In this document: positions 17,818-25,663 of the stretch, one piece after another
How the letters are laid out: each line of letters starts with the position of its first letter
How positions within the stretch are numbered: position 1 is the first letter of the stretch
From: Devosia sp. LC5
Lineage (GTDB): Bacteria; Pseudomonadota; Alphaproteobacteria; Rhizobiales; Devosiaceae
NCBI RefSeq assembly: GCF_000735585.1
Contig: NZ_JNNO01000022.1
Coordinates: 1 to 35,732 of the forward strand
Direction of reading: 5' to 3'
DNA: 35,732 nucleotides
Position numbers and translations under genes: made by a program
The notes under the pieces: generated by a model
What the model was told of the DNA's origin: nothing
Databases searched by the model: none
Seen by the model: only the letters and a program-made list of their open reading frames with translations

Positions 17818-18114
17818 ATGGCTGACGACAACGACCCCTGGGTGGACAAGGATTTCGAGGCGGCAGTGCGGGATACGGCCTATTTTCTCTGGGAGAATGA
17901 TGGCCGCCCGTTCGGGCGCGAGAAAGAATACTGGTTCGCAGCGCTCGATAAATGCCTGCGCCAGCGCCATGCCGACGCCTTGCTGCGGCGAGGGCTGGAT
18001 GGTGGCGAGCGGCCGGCGGACGACAATATCGATGATCTGGGACGGCCGGTGAACAACCCGCGCGGCAAGCGGCTGGAGCAGCCGCTGGACAATGACGATG
18101 CCGTGCGCAAGTAG
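17818..18114 (+). CDS. small DUF2934 domain protein
   Basis: The 98-residue soluble, acidic and Arg-rich protein carries the DUF2934 pattern near residues 18-45 (TAYFLWENDGRPFGREKEYWFAA reads as the usual tYelWE-x-GrP-G-x-x-x-WfaA). The function of DUF2934 is unknown; such proteins are common in Hyphomicrobiales, often near stress genes. CGGAGG lies upstream of the ATG. The charged C-terminus from about residue 55 looks disordered. Confidence 0.8.
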   Translation: MADDNDPWVDKDFEAAVRDTAYFLWENDGRPFGREKEYWFAALDKCLRQRHADALLRRGLDGGERPADDNIDDLGRPVNNPRGKRLEQPLDNDDAVRK

Positions 18115-18120
18115 CGCCGC

Positions 18121-18540
18121 TTAAGGCGCCGGCGAGACGGTGGTGCGGAGATCACTCTCGGGCTGATTGTTGTCATCTGGCGCACCGTTTGCCGCCCGTT
18201 CGACATCCTGGTGCAATTGCTTGATTTCGTGCTCGCTGAGCCGTTCAGCGCCGATGAAGTCGTTCCTTGCCGTTTTGCTGGTCAGGATGAGATCGTCCAG
18301 CTTGGCGTGCAGGGCCTCGCTATCCCGGTTCTGCGTGTTCTGCAGCACAAAGACCATCAGGAAGGTGACAATCGTGGTGCTGGTGTTGACGACCAATTGC
18401 CAGGTTTCGGAAAAGCCGAAGAACGGTCCCGACACGGCCCAGACGACCACGCCCAGCAGCGCGGTGCCGAAGGCGAGAGGCTTGCCGGCGGCGTGGGAAA
18501 CACCACTGGAAAAACGCGTAAAGATGTTCTTTTGCGACAC
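18121..18540 (-). CDS. low-affinity iron permease family protein
   Basis: The 139-residue protein has two membrane segments (about residues 18-38 and 46-66) and the family signature FLMVFVLQNTQNRDSEALHAKLDDLI. The family name comes from fungal Fet4; the short bacterial members are uncharacterised and an iron-transport role is not proven. I chose the GTG at 18540 because AGGGTGAAG lies just upstream and a longer frame to 18654 would overlap the next gene. It is convergent with the DUF2934 gene. Confidence 0.8.
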   Translation of the reverse strand: MSQKNIFTRFSSGVSHAAGKPLAFGTALLGVVVWAVSGPFFGFSETWQLVVNTSTTIVTFLMVFVLQNTQNRDSEALHAKLDDLILTSKTARNDFIGAERLSEHEIKQLHQDVERAANGAPDDNNQPESDLRTTVSPAP

Positions 18541-18613
18541 TGCTTCACCCTGATCGCGAGCAACAATGTGCCGCAACAACGCTGGCGAGCGACAAATCGA
18601 TCCCTGGTCGGGG

Positions 18614-19024
18614 CTAGCCCACCGCCTTGCGCGGCGGAATGACGTAGCGAGCATGCGGCGTGGTCAGGTCGATCACGTGGCCGTCCAGATCACGGATCAC
18701 GGCGCGAACCTGTTCGCCGAAGGTCATGGGCTCCTCGATGATTTCCACCTCGAAGGGACGGATCGCATCGATGGCGGCGGAGACATCATCGACGACGATT
18801 TCCAGATACGAACCCTGGGCCACGCCCCGTGCGGCACGGGGGACGAATTCACTGACCCAGTCGATGAGGCCCAGTTGAAAGGGGCTGTCCGGCTGGGTGG
18901 CCAGCACTACGTACCAGGTTTGGGTATGCACCTGCCGGAAGCCGCAGAGCGCCCGATAGAATTCGGTGCTGGCGGCAATGTCCCGGGTCAGAAGATTGGT
19001 CGAAATACGATGGGCGATGGCCAT
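18614..19024 (-). CDS. VOC (glyoxalase/bleomycin-resistance superfamily) protein
   Basis: The 136-residue protein has two beta-alpha-beta-beta-beta modules, as seen in NLLTRDIAASTEFYRALCGF and the C-terminal RDLDGHVIDLTTP. VOC proteins include dioxygenases, isomerases and antibiotic-binding proteins; the substrate cannot be told here. The ATG at 19024 has GGAG a few bases before it; the frame extends upstream to 19300 but without family similarity. Confidence 0.82.
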   Translation of the reverse strand: MAIAHRISTNLLTRDIAASTEFYRALCGFRQVHTQTWYVVLATQPDSPFQLGLIDWVSEFVPRAARGVAQGSYLEIVVDDVSAAIDAIRPFEVEIIEEPMTFGEQVRAVIRDLDGHVIDLTTPHARYVIPPRKAVG

Positions 19025-19175
19025 CGGGAATTCTCCGTTCCGCACGAAGTTTTGTAGGGAGGCCAACGGCGCTGGCGCGGGGAAGGTTGCATCCGCGTGG
19101 GGCAGCCCCGCAGTTTCCGCGCAACATCCGGGCCGGGTAATGCGTTGGTCCTGATCAACGATGAGGAGACATATC

Positions 19176-19499
19176 ATGCCCATCCATCGCACTTTTGCGT
19201 CCATTGCCCTTGCCGCCTGTCTGGGTCTTTCCCCCGCGGCCATGGCGCAGGAGCATGTCATCGGCGGGCAGGCGGTGCCGGCCGAACAGGTTGACGCCAT
19301 CCAGGAGCGCTGCGACGAGTTGCGCTATCAACAGGGCACTACGGGAACGCAAACACCGGAAACCACGATGACAGAAGCACCGGCTACCGATCCGGTGACC
19401 GCTGACCCTGGCGCGCAGTCCGGAGCGATCGACATCGAAACCCTGACCCTGACGATGTGCGATGAAGGCGGCTTCGCGGCGTCCGAGGAGGCGAACTAG
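19176..19499 (+). CDS. small exported protein of unknown function
   Basis: The 107-residue protein has a signal sequence (residues 1-24, cut after AMA). An LAAC at 12-15 could alternatively be a lipobox, but the hydrophobic run continues past it. The mature part has two Cys (one near residue 46, one near residue 95) that could form a disulfide, and a Thr/Pro/Ala-rich linker between. GAGGAG lies eight bases before the ATG at 19176. No family recognised. Confidence 0.7.
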   Translation: MPIHRTFASIALAACLGLSPAAMAQEHVIGGQAVPAEQVDAIQERCDELRYQQGTTGTQTPETTMTEAPATDPVTADPGAQSGAIDIETLTLTMCDEGGFAASEEAN

Positions 19500-19512
19500 C
19501 GGAGCGCGGGAA

Positions 19513-19851
19513 ATGAAATGCTTCCGTCAAATAGCCAAGGGGGCAGAAGCCCCCGATGCCGTCACCATCGGCATCGAACGCAATGCAGAGGGCGCAATTC
19601 TGGCGACCGTGCGGTGGCCATTGCGGGGCGGCGTGAAGGCTGGCGAAGCGACCTACCACTCCGTACCCGAAGCGTTCAACGCGGCGCGGGCCGCCGTGGA
19701 TTTGCATGGCTTTGCCGAAATCGTGGTGACGCTGCAAAGCGATGATTTGTGGCGCCCCGAATGGGGTGAGTTGCAGCCAGCCGGCATGGCGTTGAGCGAG
19801 GATGAAGCGTTCGAACTGGCGCGCGCCACCGAGGCCAGCCGCGATGCCTGA
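19513..19851 (+). CDS. conserved-looking hypothetical protein
   Basis: The 112-residue soluble protein starts 13 bases after the preceding stop, with GGAGCGCGGG upstream, so it probably shares a transcript with the exported protein. It shows alternating beta-like stretches (AVTIGIERNAEGAILATVRW, EIVVTLQS) and an acidic C-terminal helix. No known family or catalytic motif is visible. An upstream in-frame ATG at 19462 is less likely because it overlaps the previous gene. Confidence 0.6.
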   Translation: MKCFRQIAKGAEAPDAVTIGIERNAEGAILATVRWPLRGGVKAGEATYHSVPEAFNAARAAVDLHGFAEIVVTLQSDDLWRPEWGELQPAGMALSEDEAFELARATEASRDA

Positions 19852-19967
19852 GCCCGCAAGCAATATCTGCGGCGTGAGCGCCATGGTCAACGCGACGCGC
19901 CGGCGCAGCGGAGCGTTCTGCGCTTGCAATATGATCAGTGGCCGCATGCACCCGGGGCGTGGCCGCC

Positions 19968-20165
19968 CTATTCGGAGCCGCGCTGGGAGGTCTTTTCGAG
20001 CTCGGCAACCTCTTCCAGCAGCCGCTCGCGCGGCTGGCCGTCCGGCTGTGCGGGAGCCGATGCATCCGCTAGCGCCTGGGCCAACACTTCTTTGAGCCGG
20101 TCAGGTCCGGCGGCGTAATGCTGGTCCACCAGAACCTTGGCCAGCAGCTTGAAGTCGGTGGTCAT
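19968..20165 (-). CDS. 65-residue hypothetical protein
   Basis: A GAGGAGGTGAAACC ribosome binding site directly before the ATG supports this short gene. The protein is helical and charged, with a C-terminal stretch (RERLLEEVAELEK) that could form a short coiled coil. A candidate EcfG-type stress promoter lies 30-54 bases upstream. It may also be co-transcribed with the GH13 gene before it. Function unknown. Confidence 0.65.
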   Translation of the reverse strand: MTTDFKLLAKVLVDQHYAAGPDRLKEVLAQALADASAPAQPDGQPRERLLEEVAELEKTSQRGSE

Positions 20166-20194
20166 GGTTTCACCTCCTCGTCTTGCCTGAGCTT

Positions 20195-20219
20195 AACGCG
20201 CCCTGGCGGCAGCGGTTTC
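20195..20219 (-). promoter_or_regulatory. candidate EcfG (general stress) promoter
   Basis: On the minus strand GAAAC (20219-20215), 16 bases, then CGTT (20198-20195) closely fits the alphaproteobacterial EcfG pattern GGAAC-N16/17-CGTT, with one mismatch. It lies immediately after the GH13 stop and about 30 bases before the 65-residue gene. Confidence 0.4.
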
Positions 20220-21866
20220 CTAAGCGGGCCAATTGCGCTTGGCGCCTTCCAGCCAGCGATAGCCATAGGGGGGCAGGGACAAGGCCAATGTGCCGTGGAT
20301 GTCGAATGTGTCACTGCCGAGCAGATCGGATAGTTGAGCCGCGAAATGTTCGCCCAGACCGAGCGTAATATCCTGCTGCTCGCCGGACAGGTTGTGAGCA
20401 ACGAGTACCAGATTAACGCCATCCCCGACGGCACGGACATGCACCGCCGGATTGTCGTTCGATACCGGAAAGGCGCGTCCGCGCAGCAGCTTGCTCACCT
20501 GGCGTTTGGCGCGGATCAGCGCCTTGACCTGGCCAAGCAGGGAGGCGGGATCTTTGGCCTGCTGTTCGACATTGACATGGCGATAGGCGAAGCGCCCCTG
20601 GTCAAGCGCCGGCTGGATGAGCTTTGATGGCGCGGCCTTGGAAAAGCCGCCGTTCTTGCCGGAGGTCCATTGCATGGGCGAGCGGACCGAAAGGCGGTCG
20701 GGCTGAGACAAGTTATCGCCCATGCCGATTTCATCGCCATAGACCAGCACGGATGCGCCGGGCAGCGACAAGGTCAGGCTCAGGGCCATGGCGATCCGCT
20801 GGCGATTACCGTCCAGCATCGGGGCGATGCGCCGCCTGATGCCGCGGTCATGCACCACGGCCTTGGGGTCCTTGGCAAAGGTGGCAAAGGCCTCGGCCCT
20901 GACGCCGGCGGGCACCTGCGAGAAATCCAGCTCGTCCAGATTGCGCAGGAAATTGGCCCAGCCGCAATCGGGCGGTGGCTCGGGCAGCAGGTCCAGGGCC
21001 TCGGAAATGCGGGCGGCCTGTTCGGTGGCCAGCCCGGCAAAGACATAGCAGGGCAAGAGGAAATTGAAGAGCAGGCCAAGCTGGTCGCCCTGCCCGAAAT
21101 AACGCCCGGTCTCGGCGGGCGGCAGATTGACCTCGCCCACCAGCAGGCCGCCGGGGCGCCGGTCCTGCATATAGGTGTTGAACCTCTGCAGTACGCCGTC
21201 CGGATTGTCAGGATCGGCCGTGGATAGCCCGTTCTGGCCGATGACGAAGGGAATGGCGTCGAGCCGGAAGCCGGCGACACCCAGCGAAATCCAATAATCC
21301 ATGACATGTTCAATGGCTTCAAGCACGGCCGGGTTGCCGGTATTGAGATCGGGCTGGAAGCGATAGAACTTGTGATAATAAAAAGCGTGAGCCACCTGGT
21401 CATAGGTCCAGATCGTGGCCTCGTCGTCGGGAAAGACCGACTGATCATCGGGTTTGACGGGCGGGGCGTCCCGGCTCCAGACGTAATAATCCCGGAACCG
21501 GGAGCGCTCGTCGCGCCGGGCGGCCTCGAACCAGGGATGTTCGTCGGAGGTGTGATTGACCACGAGGTCAATGATTACGCGGATGCCGCGCTCGCCCGCT
21601 TCATGCAGGAAATCGAGGAAATCGGCCGTTGTGCCGAGCCGGGGGTCGATACGGTAATAGTCGCTGACGTCATAGCCATTGTCCCGGCCGGGCGAAGCAA
21701 AGAACGGCAGCAGCCAGACACAGGTCACGCCCAGGTCTGACAGATAGGGGATTTTGCTGGTCAGCCCGGGAAAATCACCGATGCCGTCACCATCGGCGTC
21801 AGCAAACCGCTTGACGTCGATGGCATAGAAAACCGCATCCAGATACCAGGGTTCGTCATGCGCCAT
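20220..21866 (-). CDS. GH13 alpha-amylase-family protein, trehalose-synthase-like
   Basis: The 548-residue protein opens like bacterial maltose alpha-D-glucosyltransferases (PWYLDAVFYAIDVKRFADADGDGIGDFPGL). It has region I DLVVNH (His105), region II GFRLDA with the nucleophile Asp203, and region III GEV with the acid/base Glu245. In region IV the usual NHD reads NLD: Asp311 is present but the conserved His is Leu310. Family members interconvert maltose and trehalose or hydrolyse short alpha-glucans. Loss of this transition-state His could change activity or specificity. The ATG at 21866 comes one base after the SDR stop, so the two are co-transcribed. The C-terminal beta domain is complete. 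Confidence 0.85.
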   Translation of the reverse strand: MAHDEPWYLDAVFYAIDVKRFADADGDGIGDFPGLTSKIPYLSDLGVTCVWLLPFFASPGRDNGYDVSDYYRIDPRLGTTADFLDFLHEAGERGIRVIIDLVVNHTSDEHPWFEAARRDERSRFRDYYVWSRDAPPVKPDDQSVFPDDEATIWTYDQVAHAFYYHKFYRFQPDLNTGNPAVLEAIEHVMDYWISLGVAGFRLDAIPFVIGQNGLSTADPDNPDGVLQRFNTYMQDRRPGGLLVGEVNLPPAETGRYFGQGDQLGLLFNFLLPCYVFAGLATEQAARISEALDLLPEPPPDCGWANFLRNLDELDFSQVPAGVRAEAFATFAKDPKAVVHDRGIRRRIAPMLDGNRQRIAMALSLTLSLPGASVLVYGDEIGMGDNLSQPDRLSVRSPMQWTSGKNGGFSKAAPSKLIQPALDQGRFAYRHVNVEQQAKDPASLLGQVKALIRAKRQVSKLLRGRAFPVSNDNPAVHVRAVGDGVNLVLVAHNLSGEQQDITLGLGEHFAAQLSDLLGSDTFDIHGTLALSLPPYGYRWLEGAKRNWPA

Positions 21867-21867
21867 G

Positions 21868-22761
21868 CTAGGCGATGCCTTTGCCGCCGGTGACCCCGAA
21901 GACTTCGCCGGTGATGAAGCTGGCTTCCTGGGAGGCGAGCAGGACATAGATGGGTGCCAATTCGACCGGCTGCCCCGGCCGGCCAAAGGCGCTGTTCTGG
22001 CCGAAGGTTTTGACCATTTCGGGGAATTGGCCGCCGCTGGGCTGCAAGACTGTCCAGAACGGGCCGGGCGCCACTGCATTGACGCGGATGCCTTTTTCGA
22101 TCAGCTGCTCGGCCAGTGCCTTGGTATAGGCCGCGATGCCCGCCTTGGTCGTGGCATAGTCGAGCAGGTGGGCCGATGGTTCATAGGCCTGGATCGAGGT
22201 CGTGGTGATCACTGCCGCGCCTGGCGGCAGGTGCGGCGTCGCAGCCCTGGCCAGCCAGTGCAGCGCATAAAGATTGGTCTTCAGCGTCTTGTCGAAATCG
22301 GCCGAGGTGACCTCCCCGACCGATTCCCGCGCCTGCTGGCGAGCGGCGTTGATAACCAGGATATCGAGCCCGCCCAATTGCTCCACCGCATCGGCGACGA
22401 TGGATTTGCAGGTTTGCTCATTGGAAATATCGCCGGGCAGGGCCACGGCCTTGGTGCCGGCCTTTTCGATATAGCCGATCACCTCATTGGCGTCCTCGAT
22501 CTCCTCGGGCAGGAAATTGATGGCGACATCGGCGCCCTCGCGGGCATAGGCAATGGCAGCTGCCCGCCCAATGCCCGAATCGCCGCCGGTGATGAGCGCC
22601 TTGCGGCCCAATAGCCGTCCGAAGCCGGCATAGCTGTCTTCGCCATGATCCGGCGCCGGCTCCATCTTGCCCACAATGCCTGGCGGCGATTGCGGCTGGG
22701 CGGGAAAGGGCGGGGCGGAATATTGGTAACGGGGATCCTGCATGGTAAAGCGGTCCGGCAT
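21868..22761 (-). CDS. SDR-family NAD(P)-dependent oxidoreductase, YghA-like
   Basis: The 297-residue protein has the classical SDR cofactor motif TGGDSGIG (58-65), the NAA motif (138-140) and the catalytic Ser189, Tyr202 and Lys206 (YATTK). The N-terminal extension of about 50 residues (RYQYSAPPFPAQ then PAPDHGEDSY) is typical of the YghA/YhdF group, often stress-induced and reducing aldehydes or ketones. AAGGAGG is well spaced before the ATG at 22761, which settles the start; the frame runs much further upstream as an artefact. It is the first gene of an operon with the GH13 gene. Confidence 0.9.
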   Translation of the reverse strand: MPDRFTMQDPRYQYSAPPFPAQPQSPPGIVGKMEPAPDHGEDSYAGFGRLLGRKALITGGDSGIGRAAAIAYAREGADVAINFLPEEIEDANEVIGYIEKAGTKAVALPGDISNEQTCKSIVADAVEQLGGLDILVINAARQQARESVGEVTSADFDKTLKTNLYALHWLARAATPHLPPGAAVITTTSIQAYEPSAHLLDYATTKAGIAAYTKALAEQLIEKGIRVNAVAPGPFWTVLQPSGGQFPEMVKTFGQNSAFGRPGQPVELAPIYVLLASQEASFITGEVFGVTGGKGIA

Positions 22762-22862
22762 TGCTGGCCTCCTTGTAAACTCCGGAACCAATGTCTCAAC
22801 GGCCCAAGTGTTCCCCATTTTCCACGAGTTTTGGCCTCTGCGCCGCTTGCGCATTGACCATT

Positions 22863-22878
22863 TTGCACGCGCGTGCAA
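22863..22878. promoter_or_regulatory. perfect 16-bp palindrome, candidate operator
   Basis: TTGCACGCGCGTGCAA equals its own reverse complement and is centred on CG like LacI/GalR-type operators. It sits midway in the 216-base divergent gap between the SDR/GH13 operon and the metallophosphoesterase gene. No regulator gene is adjacent. Confidence 0.5.
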
Positions 22879-22906
22879 TGACCGCTTCTTCCTGGAGTTG
22901 AGTGAG

Positions 22907-22981
22907 ATGAGCGTCACGCTGGAGCAAAAGATCGAAGCCGCCGGGCCGGCATCGGAAGCCGGACAGGGCCAGCCAGCGTGA
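22907..22981 (+). CDS. 24-codon ORF coupled to the metallophosphoesterase gene
   Basis: The ATG at 22907 follows GGAGTTGAGTGAG, and the stop TGA overlaps the downstream GTG start as GTGA. The peptide is short and Ala/Gly/Glu-rich with no recognised family. Overlap and ribosome binding site suggest it may be translated to couple expression of the next gene. A chance ORF is possible. Confidence 0.35.
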   Translation: MSVTLEQKIEAAGPASEAGQGQPA

Positions 22982-24582
22982 CGCGTTTTGCCGTTATCGC
23001 CGACCCGCATTTCCATGATGCGGCGTTCACCGGGACGGGCGATCGGCTGTTTCTGCGCAGCCTGGCCGACACCGCCGAATCCACCCGTGTCTTCAACGAA
23101 AGCGCGCCGGCATTCCGTGCGGCGCTGGACCAGATTGCTGCGCAGGGTATCAAGACAGTCATCATCGTGGGCGACCTGACCGATGACGGGCAGGCCTATG
23201 CGGTGGACGGCGCCCTGACCCTGCTCGAAGGCTACACGGCCAGGCTCGGCATGCGCTTTTTCATGACGGTGGGCAATCACGACCTGTTTGCGCGGGCTGG
23301 GCGGCACCAGTCCAAGCGCATCCTGCGGGACGATGGGCGCTATGACCTGGTGACCAGCGACGCGCAGGCAAGTGACGCTGACGCTGCGGGTCGCGTGGTG
23401 ACCGGGGCGATGCTTGCCGGCGGTTACGATCGCGTCGTGCCGGCTTTGGGCCGGCTCGGCTTCATGCGCCACCCCCAGGATATTCACTGGGAGAGCCCCT
23501 TCGGCAGCGATGATGCCCTGACAAGCCGGCTTTATACGGTGCGTTCGGACGATGGCAGCCAGAGTGTGGACATGGTCGACGCCTCCTATCTGGTGGAGCC
23601 GGCGCCGGGCCTGTGGCTGCTCTCGCTCGATGCCAATATCTATCGCCCCAAAGGCGACGGGTTTGCCGATTGTTCGGAGGCGGGCTGGAATGCCGCGCTG
23701 GAGTTCAAGCCCTATCTGCTGGCCTGGACCGCCGATGTGGTCGCGCGGGCGCAGCAATTGGGCAAGCAATTGGTGGTGTTTTCGCACTATCCCGTAGTCG
23801 ATCCGCTCGATAGCACGATTGACGAAGAACTGGCCCTGCTGGGCAAGACCACGTTCGCGCGCCGCATGCCGGTGCCGGCCGTGTCGGAAGCGTTTTTGGC
23901 GGCAGGGGTGAAGTTGCATTTCAGCGGGCATTGGCACGTCAATGACACGGCGCGCATCGCCGATGATCGTGGCTATGTACTCAATATGGCGGTGCCGGCG
24001 CCGGTGGCGTTCCCGCCGGCCTATAAGATCTGCGAGCTATCGGCCGAAACACTGCATGTCGATACGGTGATGCTGCGCGATGTGGCGGGCTATGATGTGG
24101 GCTTTGCCCGCTATGCCGCCGAATGCGCGGTAACGGGCTATGATGATGAAGGCCTGCGCGCTGCCACCGATCACTTCGGCTTTATCGGCCGGCATCTCGA
24201 TCTTCTGGTGCGCGACCGCTATCTGCCGCGCGAATGGCCACAGAGCCTGCGCGGCATGGTCGAAAGAGTCAATCTTGGTGCCGTGGCCCGGCTGGCCGGT
24301 GGGATGCTGGCGCCCGACATGGCGAAATTGCCATTCATGACGGCGGTGGTGGATTGGTACAAGCTGCGCAAGGCCAGCGATCTGGCATTGGGCGAGATCG
24401 GGGCAGCGCGGCTCGAGGCTTATGCAAAGCTGGCCGCGCTATTTGGCGCGCGCAGCTGGCCGGAAGAGTCGAGCGAGCGGCAGTTGGGCCGGTTTTTCGG
24501 CATGATGATGCGCTACGGGGCAGGCCTGCCGGCCACGCGCTTCAAGGTGGATCTTGCCAGCGGGGCGGTGACCCCGGACTAA
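22978..24582 (+). CDS. calcineurin-like metallophosphoesterase
   Basis: The 534-residue protein has all metal-binding motifs of the family: DPH (Asp9, His11), GDLTDDG (Asp66), GNHD (Asn100, His101), a middle His in FSHYP, and GHWH with its two His. It should use two divalent metals to cleave a phosphomonoester or phosphodiester; the substrate is unknown. There is no signal peptide, so it is cytoplasmic. The C-terminal 170 residues form a helical extension outside the core fold. The GTG start at 22978 is placed by the first motif, which begins at residue 8. It is divergent from the SDR/GH13 operon, and its stop overlaps the stop of the convergent ABC operon. Confidence 0.85.
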   Translation: MTRFAVIADPHFHDAAFTGTGDRLFLRSLADTAESTRVFNESAPAFRAALDQIAAQGIKTVIIVGDLTDDGQAYAVDGALTLLEGYTARLGMRFFMTVGNHDLFARAGRHQSKRILRDDGRYDLVTSDAQASDADAAGRVVTGAMLAGGYDRVVPALGRLGFMRHPQDIHWESPFGSDDALTSRLYTVRSDDGSQSVDMVDASYLVEPAPGLWLLSLDANIYRPKGDGFADCSEAGWNAALEFKPYLLAWTADVVARAQQLGKQLVVFSHYPVVDPLDSTIDEELALLGKTTFARRMPVPAVSEAFLAAGVKLHFSGHWHVNDTARIADDRGYVLNMAVPAPVAFPPAYKICELSAETLHVDTVMLRDVAGYDVGFARYAAECAVTGYDDEGLRAATDHFGFIGRHLDLLVRDRYLPREWPQSLRGMVERVNLGAVARLAGGMLAPDMAKLPFMTAVVDWYKLRKASDLALGEIGAARLEAYAKLAALFGARSWPEESSERQLGRFFGMMMRYGAGLPATRFKVDLASGAVTPD

Positions 24583-25658
24583 AGCCGTTTGCCGCTGGCG
24601 CTGTCAAAATAGGACGCATTGGCGAGGTCGAGCCCCAGCGTCACGCTGTCGCCTACCGCGCCAGCAAAATCGCCCGGCATGCGCAGGCTGAAAACGCCGC
24701 TCTCGGCCTCGCACCACAGGATCGTGTCGGGACCCATGGCCTCGATCACGCTGACCTTGGCGGCAAAACCCGGCAGGCCCGAAGCCGTGCCGAGCACGAT
24801 CTGTTCGGGCCGCAACCCGGCAATGACGGCGCGTTCCTCGGCGGACTGCGGCGCAGACTGTGGCAGCTCGAATGTACCAAGTTCGGAGCGAAAGAACGTC
24901 TTGCCCGCCTTGGGCACCAGCGCACCCGAGACCAGATTCATGGCCGGCGAGCCGATGAAGCCGGCAACGAACAGATTGGCGGGGCGGTGGTAGATTTCGC
25001 GCGGGCTGGCCAATTGCTGGATAACGCCATCGCGCATGATGGCGATACGATCCGCCAAGGTCATGGCCTCCACCTGGTCATGGGTCACGTAGATCATCGT
25101 GCTCCCCAATTCCTGGTGCAGTTTCTTGATTTCGACGCGCAGCTCGGTGCGCAATTTGGCGTCGAGATTGGAGAGCGGTTCGTCAAAGAGGAATATATCG
25201 ACATCCCGCACCAAAGCCCGCCCGATCGCCACGCGCTGGCGCTGGCCGCCGGACAGCGCGGCCGGGCGGCGCTGAAGATAGGGCTCGAGTTGCAGGATTG
25301 CCGCCGTGCGCTTGACCCGGCGGGCAATTTCGTCCTTGGCCATGCCGGCGACCTGCAGGCCGAAGCTGAGGTTCTTTTCGACATTCATATTGGGGTAGAG
25401 CGCATAGGACTGGAACACCATGCCGATGCCCCGATCCTTGGGGTCGGCCCAGGTGACATTGCGCTCGCCAATCCAGATTTCACCATCCGAAAGATCGGAC
25501 AAGCCCGCAATGGCATTGAGCAGGGTGGATTTGCCACAGCCCGAGGGGCCCAGCAGCACGAGGAATTCGCCTGCGGCGATCTCGAGATCGAAATCCTTGA
25601 CCACGGCGGTGCTGCCATAGCCGATAGCGACGGAACGCAGGGAGACGGGAACGGGCAT
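24579..25658 (-). CDS. sugar ABC transporter ATP-binding protein (MalK/UgpC family)
   Basis: The 359-residue ATPase energises carbohydrate import. Walker A GPSGCGKST is at 37-45, then the signature LSGGQRQRVAIGRA, Walker B DIFLFDEPLSNLDAKLR and the switch His in YVTHDQVEA. A C-terminal TOBE domain follows from about residue 235. It starts five bases after the second permease stop as the last gene of the operon. Confidence 0.95.
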   Translation of the reverse strand: MPVPVSLRSVAIGYGSTAVVKDFDLEIAAGEFLVLLGPSGCGKSTLLNAIAGLSDLSDGEIWIGERNVTWADPKDRGIGMVFQSYALYPNMNVEKNLSFGLQVAGMAKDEIARRVKRTAAILQLEPYLQRRPAALSGGQRQRVAIGRALVRDVDIFLFDEPLSNLDAKLRTELRVEIKKLHQELGSTMIYVTHDQVEAMTLADRIAIMRDGVIQQLASPREIYHRPANLFVAGFIGSPAMNLVSGALVPKAGKTFFRSELGTFELPQSAPQSAEERAVIAGLRPEQIVLGTASGLPGFAAKVSVIEAMGPDTILWCEAESGVFSLRMPGDFAGAVGDSVTLGLDLANASYFDSASGKRL

Positions 25659-25663
25659 GGCAG

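Noticed and set aside
18541..18654. Longer start for the iron permease family protein
   Set aside because: It would overlap the VOC gene end, and the GTG at 18540 has a good ribosome binding site and matches family length.
22785..22814. GGAAC ... GTTCC as EcfG promoters of the SDR operon
   Set aside because: On either strand the distance from GGAAC to GTT is about 21 bases, too long for the EcfG spacing.
22762..23937. Long N-terminal extension of the SDR frame
   Set aside because: The AAGGAGG site and family alignment place the start at 22761; the extension runs antisense through the metallophosphoesterase gene.
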